A DNA stretch of 64,000 nt from Actinomucor elegans (Eukaryota > Mucoromycota > Mucoromycetes > Mucorales > Mucoraceae), in assembly GCA_026027325.1 (NCBI GenBank), contig JAMSLZ010000002.1:2728001-2792000 (forward strand). Reading direction: 5' to 3'. The position numbers were made by a program, and so were the translations under genes. How positions within the stretch are numbered: position 1 is the stretch's first letter; each line of letters opens with the position of its first letter. The notes beneath the pieces were generated by a model that was not told where the DNA came from, ran no database searches, and worked only from the letters and a program-made list of their open reading frames with translations. Shown one piece after another: positions 30,749 through 41,906 of this stretch.

Positions 30749-33589
30749 ATGCTAGCCACTACAACTTTGGATGCTTCCGTGACATTGCCGAGCTTAAACA
30801 ATAAACAAGTAGATATTCATATAGTAAAAGGACAAAATATAAAAGACCTCGTGCATCATCTACTGGAATCTCACGCGTTGCCTCCATACTATTCCAATTC
30901 TCTTTATTCCGCGATTAACTCGGCCATGACAGAGACTTGTCAAAAGGAACTTTTGCACCAGCACAAAAATCATCAGCCCGACAAAAAAGCTTTGCGTCAC
31001 TTGTTTCTCGAAGCATATCAATTGAATACGCTTCAATATAATAACAAGCCTGAGGAAGTAAGTATACTGGTTCTGTATTTTTATTTGCATAAAAATTGAC
31101 GCACTTGCACAATGCAGGATATCTTTCCAAGAGCTTATCATACTTTAGTTCATTGTCCTATTGCTTCTATATTTGATACTTTATTGGAACTGGAACAAAG
31201 TTATGCTATTGCTATTCAAGATCTGCAAACAGCCAGTGATAACGAATTATCAGTCATTCGAACAAGGTAGACCCCATATTTACAAAAATAGAATAAACCC
31301 ATTATTTACTCTTTCCTCTAGACAAGCGCAAGAAATAGAATCTGCTTCGAGCACTTCTACTAATTCTTCCACAGGCGCTGCTATGTCGCCTCAGCCTTCC
31401 AACAGCAATAACAATCGCAATAGCACCAATAGTAACATGACTAGCATCTTTACAAGACAAGTAGAAGAAATGGAGCTCTTTCAAGCCACTTGGCAATCCG
31501 ATATCCTTCAAACACAGCAAACACAGCGCCAAGAATACCGAGAGTTTGTCATTGAACTCTACCGTGAATATCAATCTCGACTTGCTTCCATTTCCAAAGA
31601 TAATACCATCGTTGGTGCTGAAAAGAAGCTGGACGGTAAAGAAATCATTGCTGCTGCTGCTAGCCGTGTCCGACAATGGGAAAACAATGGTGACGCCGAG
31701 AATTCAATTCGTAGTGGCAGCGATAAAAGCAGCACCATAGCATCACGCCAACGTACCGGATCATTAGCTAGTAGCTTGGGCTCTTCGCCTAAACAGCCTG
31801 CCGCCGAGGATGATCCAGCTGTCAAAAGCATTTTGGAGATGGGATTTGCAAAAGAACAGGCAGAAGCTGCACTCGTATTGAGTAATCACGATGTTGCAGC
31901 GGCTATTGGATTGCTTTTAGAGAACCCAACCAAAGTAGATGCTCATTTAACCGAGCAAAAATTACTACAGCAACAGCAACAACAACAACAACAACAACAA
32001 CAGCAGCAGCAGCAGCAGCAGATAGTAAGACCTCCAACAAGTTCTAGCACACCCTACCGTCGTTCGCATTCGTTGAGTCAAGTACCTCGTCCCCAATTCA
32101 TGACTACCACACCTCCCAATGGCAGTCTTCATTCACGTCAAAGCTCACAGACCTTGCAAGAGAACAGACGTCATTCCCTGCAGCGATTGGGCGCTACACC
32201 AACGTTCTTCAACATCATGAGTAATAAAAGCAATAATGCCACAAGCACCAGCAATCAAAATACACCACATAACAACAATCATCATGCTCTCAGTGCCCCA
32301 GCTGTGCCTACAACGACTATCAGTAGCAGTGGTAAAAGCTGGAACCCCATCTCTTTTTTGCAGCAGCAGAAACAAGCCATGGAAAACACCAACCTCAGTT
32401 CTGTTCGCAAATTAGGCGGATGGCTCGGTAAGGCTATGGAGAATTTTGGCCTGGATGATGAGCATCAAGAGGGTCAACACAAGTCACGCCAATCCTACTT
32501 GCGCCAGCAAGCTGCACCTCAGCTTGTAGAGTCGTTTACGATCACAACAGGTACAGCACAGATCAAGTGCTCACACAATCTGCGTCTGCTGGTGACCGAC
32601 GAAGCCACCGAATTGTTTCATCCAACTTATGATCCGCTTCGAGAAATAGCCTATCGCGCAGAAACAGCGACCAAGCTGTACACGAGCCATTTGAGTGCAG
32701 TGATTGTGTTGGTGGAAGTCAGCGAGTTGATGCGCAAGCAAGGGTGGCGATTGTATAAGACGGGCAAAGGCAGTAATAAAGCCTTGATGGAACGATGTCA
32801 GCAATCGACCGAATTTCATTTCGCTGATATGGAAAGTCAATTGACTGCAATTGAGCAAGACTTTGAAGGTGGTGGACTGATCGAAGGCTCCTTCTTTGTC
32901 ACAAAGCACTCGAATTTACCTAGTACTCAGGTAGTTTATCATTTATTGATTGATAGTACAGGTAAAAAAGCAAATGGAGTGACATGTTGCACTAGTCAAA
33001 TAACACATTTTTCTATGTAGCCATAGCTTCTTCGGATCTATCCAATCGTCATCCAGTTATTCTAGGACTTCGCAATATCTTGAAAATGACGTCGCAGTTT
33101 GACATTTCGTCTCTGTCCATTCCTTTACTGCTCTTGCCTGATCGATGCATGGATCAACCTGATCCTTCTGTTGCTAATCATTCTCAATGGTTACAGAAAC
33201 GTGGTGAAGTCGTAATGAAATGTATCAAGGGTTTCTTGATTGAAAACGCTAGAAACGGTAAACGCGTACAGAATGAAGGACTGGATCGTGCTGAAAGTAT
33301 GACAGGTGGTGCTATGCGTAATATAGAGTTTTTATTGCCTAGTCGTCCTGAAGTCTATACAATAACTACAACTACTACCAGTACACAGATCAATGCCAAC
33401 ACATCCACAGCGACAGCCGTAACACCAGCAGCCATTGCAGCAGTAGCTACATCCTCTTCTACATCTGGACCGAATAATGGTGTCTTACCGGATCTTCCAT
33501 CCACGCCAAGCACTGCCACGCCACAAGAAGTGGAGCTCGCTTTTCAACGGTTCAGAACCCAGTTGGCTAACTTGTTTCGAGCAAATTAA
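30749..33589 (+). CDS. FERRY3: FERRY3 / C12orf4 homologue with UBA domain
   Basis: Four exons (30749-31057, 31118-31266, 31322-32961, 33021-33589) give 888 residues. The N-terminus (P-R-A-Y-H-T-L-V-H, L-E-L-E-Q-S-Y) and the C-terminal block (VVYHLLIDST, then NRHPVILGLRNIL, IPLLLLP, and W-L-Q-K-R-G-E-V-V-M-K-C-I-K-G-F) fit the DUF2362/Fy-3 family, which includes human C12orf4, a subunit of the FERRY Rab5 effector complex that couples mRNAs to early endosomes. Between them lies a UBA domain (about 316-352; I-L-E-M-G-F ... A-A-L ... A-I-G-L-L-L-E-N), a poly-Q run (about 366-384) and Ser/Asn-rich linkers. The identification rests on remembered family motifs. The UBA suggests ubiquitin binding, which I infer. 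The last exon ends in a Thr/Ala tract. It converges on DSK2 with 177 bp between stops. Confidence 0.75.
31969..32022 (+). repeat. Coding CAA/CAG microsatellite
   Basis: About 18 consecutive Gln codons (CAA and CAG mixed) follow the UBA domain of the FERRY3 homologue and mark a flexible linker that is probably length-polymorphic. Confidence 0.85.
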
Positions 33590-33700
33590 AATAAAAAATT
33601 AGATTTATCAGTTGGGGGGCTATCTTGGTTTTATTATGATATATAGATTGAAACATATCTAGTAGAAAAAAAGAGAGAGTATATATAGTATTGAGCATGA

Positions 33701-33727
33701 TTAAAAGAGAGAGAGAGAGAGAGAGAG
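33701..33727. repeat. (GA)n microsatellite in convergent 3' spacer
   Basis: An uninterrupted GA run of about 13 units lies between the FERRY3 and DSK2 stop codons. Confidence 0.9.
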
Positions 33728-33765
33728 GGTAGTAGTAGTATTGTTGGTTGTGTCTTTTTTTTTTT

Positions 33766-34856
33766 TTACAAGTTTCCACTAAAAAGCATTTCAATAGCTG
33801 CATTCACATTACCACCTGTCGCTGTCAAAGCTCTGATATTCTTGGCAGCATCCCAAAAACCCATTTCATTCAATTGCTGCAATTGAACTTGGAAGCGTTC
33901 CTCAGGAGAACGCGTATCGGCTGGAGCTGCTGCTGGAGCTCCAGGACCGCCAAACAAAGCAGCCATACGTTGTTGCAATTGAGGATCAACAGCAGGGACG
34001 TTACCGAAACCAGCAAAAGGGTTCTGTTGTTGTGATTGATCTGTTGCGTTATTGGTACCAGTAGCAGCAGCAGAAGGAGGAGGAGGAGACATCATACCAC
34101 CAAAAGGATTAGCTCCACCATTACCGCCTTGCATAGCAGAAGCCATAGTGGCCATTTGGCGAATCATTTCAGGGTTAGATAACATCTGTCTGAACTCGGG
34201 CGACTGCATCATTCCACGAATCTCTGGGCCCATACCTGACAACTGAGGGTTAGTTTGAATAATAGAGTCCAAGACAGCAGGATTTTGAAGAACAGAAGAC
34301 ATGTATTGTGCAAACATGGGGTTTTGAAGCATTTGGTTGGTCATGGTAGGATCCATAGCACCGAAACTATTGCCCATAGCACCTGCACCGAATCCAGAAC
34401 CGAACATATTGAAAGGGTTGCTTTGTGAATCGGCTGGCATACCACCAAGCCCAGCAAAGGGGTTGGCGTTAGGCACTTGTGCAGTGCTGGTGGTTGTGGG
34501 AGGAGTAGTGGTATTGGTTGTGGTAGGAGTGGCTGTTGTGGCACTAGTGGCTAATAGAACAAAAGTGTTAGTTGCATACAAAGATAACTATCTCATACTA
34601 CCATACGTTTTGATGCTCCAGGTTGAGAACCTTTCACCATATGAATAGTATTGCCATCTGCAATTTTACAGTCTGTCAAGGTATCATGGTCTTTCAAGAC
34701 ACGGCCTGAATAGATGAGACGCTGTCTTTCTGCAGGAACTTCGGTATGTTCAGCAATAGTATTTTTTAAATCTAAGACAGTCTTGTCAGTTTCAATAGCG
34801 ATAACAAACTTTTTATCGCTTGAAGACTTTATATTAACATTGATAGTAGTAGACAT
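33766..34856 (-). CDS. DSK2: DSK2/ubiquilin, UBL-STI1-UBA shuttle factor
   Basis: Two exons (34607-34856 and 33766-34550), intron 56 bp with a CTAAC branch site, 344 residues. Order: ubiquitin-like domain (1-75; I-A-E-H-T-E-V-P-A-E-R-Q-R-L-I-Y-S-G-R-V-L-K-D), Thr-rich linker, STI1-type Met-rich repeats (MTNQMLQNPMFAQYMSSVLQNP, then MLSNPEMIRQM), a Gly/Pro/Ala/Asn stretch, and a C-terminal UBA (RFQVQLQQLNEMGFWDAAKNIRAL). This is the full architecture of Dsk2/ubiquilin, which carries polyubiquitinated clients to the proteasome. Length is close to yeast Dsk2. The (GA)n run at 33701-33727 is in its 3' region. Confidence 0.96.
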
Positions 34857-34992
34857 ATTTTATAGAGAAAAAGGAAGAAAGAAAAAGAAGAACTACAAGC
34901 CTATTTAAACCGAATAAAAAATAAATAAAAAAAAACAACTGATTATGGTTGGTGACGCGTATTAAAACCAATTATAGTAAAAGAAACTCAGT

Positions 34993-35973
34993 TTATTTCT
35001 TTTTGCTATCCTTGCTTTTCTTGTCCTTTTTCTCTTTCTTTTCCTTCTTTTTAGCCTTCTTTTCTTGTTCTTGATCGTTATCTGCTTGGACACGCTTTCT
35101 CTTCTTCGATACTTCATTATCTGTATCAACAATGGCCTTGGTATCTTTGATTTCATCCTTTGGCTCTTGACCTAGAAGCGAATCAGTAAAATTTATATGC
35201 ATTGGCGACTCGCTTTTTTTTTTCTATAGTTTACCAGAGTAATAGCCATAAGGCTTAAAACGCATTTGAAGTCCTTCAGGTTGATCTCTCTTATAAACAG
35301 GTGTTTCGAGAATAGATTGCGCTAAAGCAGTCGAATCAGGAATATCCACAACTTGATTCAAAATTAAGTATTGATCAAACTGCTTGGGAGCTATCATTAT
35401 GATAAAGCAATGTGTGAGTTTTTCAATGCCTTCTGTAAAGTTATCTCTCTCTCTCATTACCAAAGGCTAATCTGCCATTTTCTTCGCGAGAAGGCACTAA
35501 GCAATCAAAAGATACCATTTCATGTCCACTGATACCCAAATCAACATTCTCATCATCCAATTCTTCATCGTCTGATTGTGATTTCAAGTTGACAGTAGTA
35601 GGCACTTTGTATAAAGCATATTTATCCTTTCCCTTTTCCAATTTGCCTAGTGCTTTTTTGCTGACTTTCTCGGTAGGTACTTTCATCTTGATATGAGCTA
35701 AATCTTCTTCATTCAACTAGAACAAGCGAATTTTTTTTATATTTTTTTTTTTTTTAGTTTGCCGGTCGAAGAGTTTTTCAAAGGTTGCTTACATTATCAG
35801 GAATACGAATCAACCAAAGCTCTTTATCATCGTCTAAAAGAGTTTCTTTGTCAAATGGTGAATTGAATTTTGAAAGTGCTTCTTTGAATCCTGAAGGAAT
35901 ACTTTGAAATTGGGTTAATGTACTTATTCTTTATACACGTTCGAATCGCGAATTACTTTGTTACTGAGCTCAT
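34993..35973 (-). CDS. RPA34: RNA polymerase I subunit RPA34 (A34.5/PAF49 family)
   Basis: Five exons (35957-35973, 35793-35901, 35461-35716, 35235-35390, 34993-35171) give 238 residues. The N-terminus P-S-G-F-K, the L-W-L-I-R-I-P-D-N motif and the following beta-rich region are those of the A34.5-like dimerisation module (the A49/A34.5 heterodimer resembles TFIIF). A basic low-complexity tail of Lys/Glu/Asp ends in K-K-K, as is usual for A34.5. The protein promotes Pol I elongation and RNA cleavage in the nucleolus. The first exon is only 17 nt; its joining (ACAAA to TATTCC) is chosen because it restores I-P-S-G-F, and upstream starts cannot be excluded. It shares a 136 bp region with the DSK2 promoter, which holds one ACGCGT at 34955. 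Confidence 0.85.
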
Positions 35974-37031
35974 TGGTGTCTAATGTGTGTCTTTTATAAG
36001 TATGAATTCAAGAATCTATCAAAAGATTTTTTTTTCAAAGCACTACTAGGACTTTTTTTCTCGGGAATCGCTGTCACACAAAACAAGTCACTTTTCAAAG
36101 CTATTGTTCACACCAAAGGAGCAACTGGAATACAGAGAACATAGTTTTTGATCAAAATCTCGAATGATAGCAATGCTAGCTATTAAATATTGTATAACAG
36201 TAATATTAGCCTTTGATATCTTGGATACTAATAATTCATAATTATCAAAACATTCGAGAAATAACAATGATAGTCTTCAAAATTTTGAAAAAAAAAAAAG
36301 ATGATAACTGTGCTGGTGAAGCATAGTCGCAGAAAAGTCATAATCTGGCAAGCTATTCGGTTTTTACACCTAAATAATTTCAAGTAAATAAGTATAGATT
36401 AAACAAAGTGATGTTGTTTGAGAGTCAGAGCTTTAGGTCTCATTTTGCCGAATAATTTTGCTTAAACAGTAGCATACGAAAGCTACTGGTCCTGACTCTC
36501 GATGAACAAAGTTCTTCTAAATAATGAAACGATACGTCGTTTTCATATCCCTTAAAAACATTGACCATCAATTTTAGTATATATCAGTTCAGCTTGCAGG
36601 ATTACCTAATGTACAATTAAAATAAGGGGAGCGCTTTTTTATGTACAGCCGCTGTGTTACTAAAGACGGTTTTGATTGGACAGTAAGAAAATAATATGAT
36701 GTACTGCAGTAATTGATGGTAGAGGGTAATTTTTTATTGCTAATTCCAATATACTGCGGATATTCATACGGTAAAAATAAGTATAAAGGCTTTTTACGGA
36801 TTGATGCGCTATCGAATATGCCGGAATACAAAAGAATAACCAAATTATGGCTTCTCAATACGCTGCGGGAAATCAAAGCTGGCAATATAGTTATTTCGCT
36901 CGTGCCACGTAGTACGTCTTGGACTGTTATTTGAATAAAATTTTTTTTAGTGCATATTCTTTTCAAACCCCGGATCCGAAGAAAAAAAAGGTATAAAAGG
37001 GCAGCAAAATTGCAGAATTGATTGAATCTTT
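35974..37031. other. Intergenic: RPA34 promoter and U2 snRNA upstream region
   Basis: Left part: promoter of RPA34. Right part: upstream of the U2 gene, with TATAAAAG at 36992-36999, about 40 bp before the predicted 5' end. Overlapping open frames on both strands at 36589-36966 give a peptide faintly reminiscent of a Tc1/mariner transposase, described under findings. No other gene is recognised. Confidence 0.5.
36992..36999 (+). promoter_or_regulatory. TATA box of U2 snRNA gene
   Basis: TATAAAAG lies about 40 bp upstream of the conserved 5' end of U2. Fungal snRNA genes transcribed by Pol II commonly use TATA-type promoters; no metazoan-style PSE was recognised. Confidence 0.6.
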
Positions 37032-37222
37032 ATCCTCTCAGGCCTTTTGGCTAAGATCAAGTGTAGTATCTGTTCTTTATAGTTTAACAACTATAATGAG
37101 GGACATTGTCCCTCACGTTGTTAATCTAATTTTTTCCGCAAGGACTCCAAAGCTCTGGCTTGCTATCTTTGGAGACCACAGGTGTCCTTTGCCTTACACT
37201 ACCCGCAAAGTGACGCCGACCC
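37032..37222 (+). ncRNA. U2 spliceosomal snRNA
   Basis: The 5' part carries GGCCTTTTGGCTAAGATCAA followed by GTGTAGTATCTGTTCTT. The GTAGTA at 37063-37068 is the branch-point recognition element. Downstream come the GAGGGACATTGTCCCTC stem-loop, an Sm-like site (AATTTTTT, about 37128-37135), and two 3' hairpins: CTCCAAAG/CTTTGGAG and GGTGTCCTTTGC/GCAAAG(T)GACGCC. The order agrees with stem-loops II-IV of U2. Length is about 190 nt, close to the usual 185-195. A T run just after GACGCCGACCCCC marks the 3' boundary, which is estimated to within a few bases, as is the 5' end. A long open frame across it (37018-37236) is a shadow. Confidence 0.97.
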
Positions 37223-38742
37223 CCTTTTTTTATTAAAAAATGAAAATGAAAAATATAAATTCTCTGTTATAACACGGTTCAACTTTCTCTTAAACATTGA
37301 TTGAAGCTGTATTGATCTATTATGGTGGTATCAATGTCGAGTGTCTTTTTTTTTTGTTTGTTAGAGTTTGACTGTACTAATCTCTGTGTTAATCTCATTA
37401 AAGAGACCTCATGACAATAAGCCCTTAATATAATCATCCGGCATCTAACACAGTATTCGAGATTCTTTTAGTACTAAAAAATCGTTTTTAAACCATGCTG
37501 GCCTTGGTGAAATTAGACAATCTGATTATGCCATCCTAGAACTAATACGCAGGGATCTAATTGACTTTATCATTAAATCTCAAGATTCATTCATATTTAA
37601 AGAAAGTGGCATCAGGACTCAATAATCATTTGATTGCCGATTTCACTCCAATGTCACATCTGATTTAGTACATTATACTCAAAAAGAAAAGTTGTTTCAT
37701 ATAATAAAAGTGTTATTTACTGAATTATGCTGAGTATACTTTATTTGTCAACAATAAAATGTAATATACATGCTCTTCAAGTAACCTAGATTTGTTGATC
37801 TATAGATCTCTCGGTTGATCGCGACTAATTGTTATATCTAAAGTAATCCTTACTTGGAATGAATTTTTTCTTTTTTCTTTTTTCTTTTCACTTTGAAAAA
37901 AACTTTGTAAGGATAAGAACCTATATAACACCTTTTCCGTAGTCCTACATATATGTATATGCTCAACTACCATAAAACCGACATTTATTATAGTATTTGT
38001 CCGCTATAGCAAAATGCAGTGCTTTGCATATATCTATAAATGATCTTCTAATACTTAAAGTAGAAAGCAGTCCATTCTTCTTTTTTTTTTCCTAAATGAG
38101 GTTGATAAAGGGACACTATTCTTTGTTATAATAGTGGGATTATACATGAACGAATGCAATACGATCTACTATATGCAGTTATCAATCTAAGAAACCAAAT
38201 AGGCTGATTTAAAAAAGACTCAGTTAAAGGGGGACGTACCTAAGAACATAAAGGAGATAAGAGCGTTATCTACTTATATCGCCCTTACTTCATGCTTCCC
38301 CAAGGGTAAAATGCACAGTCATGCACTGACTAGGTTTTATACCAAGAATATGAAATTCTTTGTTCATTTCAGAAGATATACACATGCTTTGCATCACATA
38401 TTGTGTGCTTGGGACTGATAACCCTTCCCCCCAAGCATCACACATCTTTTTACGGGAAATAGAATATATCAAAGAAAACAAGTGCTTGCATTTAACGTGT
38501 ATCACAGGCACTGCGTGATTAAACGAATTAGCAAAACACGAGCTTAATTTTTTTGCAGGAATAGTCTGACGCTAATCTTGACCAATCTAAGAGAGAATTC
38601 ACTCGGAGCTTCTCATCAAAACGTCATACTATGAACCAAAGCCATTTATATGTTTCGGGCGAAATAAAATTTACTTCACTCAACAAAAATAATAATAATA
38701 ATAAAAAAGAAAAGTCTTGCTTTTCTTTCATTTCGAAATCAA
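37223..38742. other. Intergenic with two-unit repeat array
   Basis: Apart from the repeat array at 37560-37870 and A/T tracts, I recognise nothing. The open frame at 38290-38511 has no motif. The EHD gene promoter is at the right edge; its leader has an AAT-type run (38690-38705). Confidence 0.5.
37560..37870 (+). repeat. ~171 bp repeat family, two tandem units
   Basis: Core blocks at about 37633-37675 (TTGCCGATTTCACTCCAATG, then TCACATCTGATTTAGTAC) and 37800-37855 (ATAGATCTCTCGGTTGATCG, then ACTTGGAATGAA) are spaced about 171 bp apart in the same orientation. They share order and sequence with the other copies. Confidence 0.6.
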
Positions 38743-40590
38743 ATGTCGGGTATATTCAAGAATCATAAGAAGGGAAAGGGTGAAAACAGTCCTCGACCTG
38801 CCCCAAGCGCATCGACAAACTGGGGCGATGACGAATATGCTGCCGTTATCGAGGGCGTCAAAAAGATTTACAAGACTAAGATCAAGCCTTTGGAAGTAAC
38901 CTATAATTTTGAAGGCAAGTATACCATACATAGTAATTATAGCCGAGTAACTTATACTGTCACTTAGGCTTTCATTCTGCCCCTTTAACTGATTCTGATA
39001 TTGAGGCTAAGCCAATGGTGCTTTTGCTTGGTCAATACTCTACTGTAAATACAAAAAAAAACACTAATTGATTAGAGACTAACCATTTGCAATAGGGTAA
39101 AACAACCTTTATTCGTTATTTGCTCGATAAAAAGTATCCAGGCGAACATATCGGTGTGGAGCCTACTACTGATCGTTTTTTGGCCGTCATGAATGGTGCT
39201 GAAGACCGTGTCATTCCTGGTAATGCAGCAGCTGTCAATCAAGACCTGCCTTTCCGGGGCTTGAATCACTTTGGTCAAGCATTTTTATCCAGATTTCAGG
39301 TTAGAAATTACCTTTCAAGGTATCATTATGACAATTAGAACTTACCCCAGGTAACAGGTCTCTGAAACACCTTCACCTGTATTGGAAAACATGACCATCA
39401 TCGATACACCAGGTATTTTAGCAGGCGATAAGCAACGTGTGGAACGCGGCTATGACTTTACCCAAATCACCGAATGGTTCGCACAGCGCTCCGATTTGAT
39501 TTTGTTGATGTTTGACTCTTACAAGCTCGATATATCCAATGAATTCAAGATGGCTATTCAGAGTTTGAAAGGACAAGAGGAAAAGATTCGCGTGGTGTTG
39601 AATAAATCGGATATGGTAAGTCAGCAGCAGTTGATGCGAGTCTACGGTGCCATGATGTGGTCTTTGGGTAAAGTAGTGCAGACACCCGAGGTGATGCGTG
39701 TCTATTTGAGTTCTTTTTGGACCGAGAAGCCACCCAATTGCTTTGAGGATTGTCGTGAACTGATTGAAGCTGAATCCAAGGATTTGTTGGTGGATTTAAA
39801 GGAATTAAGAAGAAACGCGGCTATTAGAAAAGTAAACGAGATTGTTAAACGTGCACGTTTAGCCAGGGTAAAAATTCTTTATAAGCTATATTGTAACAGT
39901 TGAAGCTGAAGGCATGGAGAAAAATAGGTACACGCCATCATCATTGGCCATTTGAAGAAAGAAATGCCATCCATGTTTGGCAAGAAAAAAAAGCAAGAAG
40001 CCTTACTCAAAAATCTTGATCAAGAATTCATCAAGATTCAGAACAAATATCATTTGCCTGCTGGTGATTTCCCAAATCCTGAACGATTTAGACAAAACCT
40101 GGCCTTGTATGATATGGACAAGTTTAAGACACTGAAAGAAGATTTGCTTGAAAAAGTAGACGAAGCTTTGGCAGTGGATCTTCCTAAACTCATGTCTCGA
40201 TTCCCTATGGGTAACCCTGAACTGGAGAAATCACAATTAAATCCGTTTGATGCACCAGAAGGTAACCCTGAAGTAGTAATCAATGGTCAGTTACCGGCTG
40301 GATTCTGGGAATTCAGTAATTTGGATAAGCAGAGTTATATGCCTACTTTCCAACAACTGCGTCCAAGAGATGGCATGGTGTCTGGTGCAAGTGTTAAGCC
40401 TATCTTGATGGAATCTGGTTTACCCAACGATCAATTAGCAGACATTTGGCGTTTGGCAGATTGGGATAATGATGGATATATGGATGCGGACCAATTTGGC
40501 GTGGCTATGCATTTGATTAAAGCAGTGCAGTTGGGTGCACCTTTACCTCAGAAGCTACCACCTAGTTTAATCCCAACGAGAAAAATATAG
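38743..40590 (+). CDS. EHD-family dynamin-like ATPase
   Basis: Five exons (38743-38914, 38968-39044, 39096-39299, 39358-39867, 39928-40590) give 541 residues. Dynamin-type G domain: P-loop G-Q-Y-S-T-G-K-T-T-F (spanning exon 2/3), switch with T-T-D-R-F, D-T-P-G, and N-K-S-D. The helical region follows, then a C-terminal EH domain with an EF-hand loop D-W-D-N-D-G-Y-M-D and the ending LPPSLIPTRK. This is the EHD/RME-1 layout; these ATPases remodel endosomal and recycling membranes and their EH domain binds NPF peptides. Intron 1 has a GC donor (GAAG then GCAAGT), because only that joins to G-F-H-S-A-P-L in frame. Its stop lies 74 bp from the convergent YIPF6 stop. Confidence 0.95.
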
Positions 40591-40664
40591 ACACTTAATA
40601 TAATAAACCTGTAATTATATATAAACTCTAACTGTTTTTTTTTATTAAAGGTGCGGGATATGGA

Positions 40665-41773
40665 TCAAGATATTAGTACTAGCCAAGCAATGACAAAGTA
40701 AAACAAAACTAATGGATATACCTAAATATACATTGTATTAGATTTACTTGCTTTGTTACACGCCAAAAAGTATACTACTTACAGCTAGCGCACGTCGGTT
40801 TTGTAAATGAATTTGAGACTCTGACATGAACCCAACCGAAGCTAAAAGAAAAGTTAATAAGCCATACAAGCCATTACCACTGCTAATAAACACTTACCAT
40901 AAGTTGACCAGGCGAAAGATACAATAGAAATTGGTAATCTCACCCAAATGATATTGATAAATGTCGCAACAAGGGCTGATGCCACTAATGGGAATAAACA
41001 ATAACCAATAACGCAAACAGACTGGAAAAAACTGACAGCACCGCCCAACAATTTTGCATTGAGTGTTACTACAGCTGCTCCCAACCAAACAATGACAAAC
41101 ACACCAGTAAAGATTGGTACCGCTTGATTATCGGGTGCTCTTATGCTCAAGACACTATAAAGCATTAATTATCGTTTACGTATTGTTAAATACTTTGAAT
41201 TATTTACATTGCTAGTGTCAAACATAGTAATAGAGGCCCCCAAAGATCCCCTATATATAATAAGTCAAGCTAAATTTATTGGCAAACCTTTTGTATAAAA
41301 GTAACTTACAGTCTCGAAGAACGTTCCGATCACCTTTAGGGTGTAGTACTTGTAACAGCTTGTTTCCTACCTTCTTTAAATCGCGCAACTAACAGAAAAA
41401 AACAGGTTTGAACAAAGCCAAGCTTTTTTTTTTGGTATCTTTTATGCTACTTTACTATGGTGACTGTAACAGCTTCGTCCAAGGTATCTTCTCCAGTATA
41501 AACATTCGAACTGGAGCTCTCAGCAGCGGTTGGATTCTGTGTACTGCTACTAGTATTCGTTTGACTATTTACTATGCTTCCAGTAGGTAACGGCGTTACT
41601 GGTATTTGCGGTACCTGTTCAGGTGCAGAAGTCGTAGTAGATTGACCCGTCAAGTCAAGGTCTGGTTCTATTAAAGCTGTACGGTCATTTGCATTCGAGT
41701 ACGAATCAGCAAAAGGATTTTCATACTGGTCTTCAAGAGTACCAGCACCATTCAATTTCGAAGGTGAAAGCAT
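40665..41773 (-). CDS. YIPF6: YIPF6/Yip4-type Yip1-domain Golgi protein
   Basis: Six exons (41456-41773, 41310-41388, 41208-41250, 40898-41154, 40783-40841, 40665-40721) give 270 residues. The N-terminal third is polar (N-P-F-A-D near the start, Ser/Thr/Asn-rich). Then come T-L-D-E-A-V, L-R-D-L-K-K-V-G, R-D-W-D-L-W-G-P-L-L-L-C-L-T-L-A, V-F-V-I-V-W-L-G-A-A-V-V-T-L-N, L-L-G-G, F-F-Q-S-V-C-V-I-G-Y-C, and N-R-R-A-L-A-V-Y-P at the last junction. This matches YIPF6 and its yeast relative Yip4, five-helix membrane proteins of the Golgi that interact with Rab GTPases. Exon 3 (43 nt), exon 5 (59 nt) and exon 6 (57 nt) are too small to appear as long open frames. The head-to-head partner is TRAPPC6. 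Confidence 0.93.
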
Positions 41774-41906
41774 AATTTGCAAAACTAGTAGACAAAAAAA
41801 AAAAAGGAAAGAGAATTAAACGCGAATTCAAGCGTTTATATTTATTAAGCGACGCTAAAATTCATTGAAAAGGGCTTTTTCTCTTTGGTTTGCAAAAAAA
41901 AAAACA
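41774..41906. promoter_or_regulatory. Divergent promoter, YIPF6 / TRAPPC6
   Basis: Only 133 bp separate the two start codons, so both promoters overlap. A-rich leaders occur on both sides, and a GCG-containing patch (41820-41855) lies in the middle. Both products act at the Golgi, so coordinated expression is plausible but inferred. Confidence 0.45.

Noticed and set aside
37018..37236. 72-codon open frame across the U2 gene
   Set aside because: The segment is U2 snRNA; the open frame is coincidental.
40650..40700. An extra plus-strand last exon of the EHD gene (V-R-D-M-D-Q-D-I-S...)
   Set aside because: No donor in the right phase exists, EHD relatives end near L-I-P-x-x-K, and the same bases are the conserved last exon of YIPF6 on the minus strand.
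41865..41906. Upstream in-frame ATG of TRAPPC6
   Set aside because: It would add 14 residues with no conservation ending in a poly-K encoded by an A run; the second ATG has a better context.
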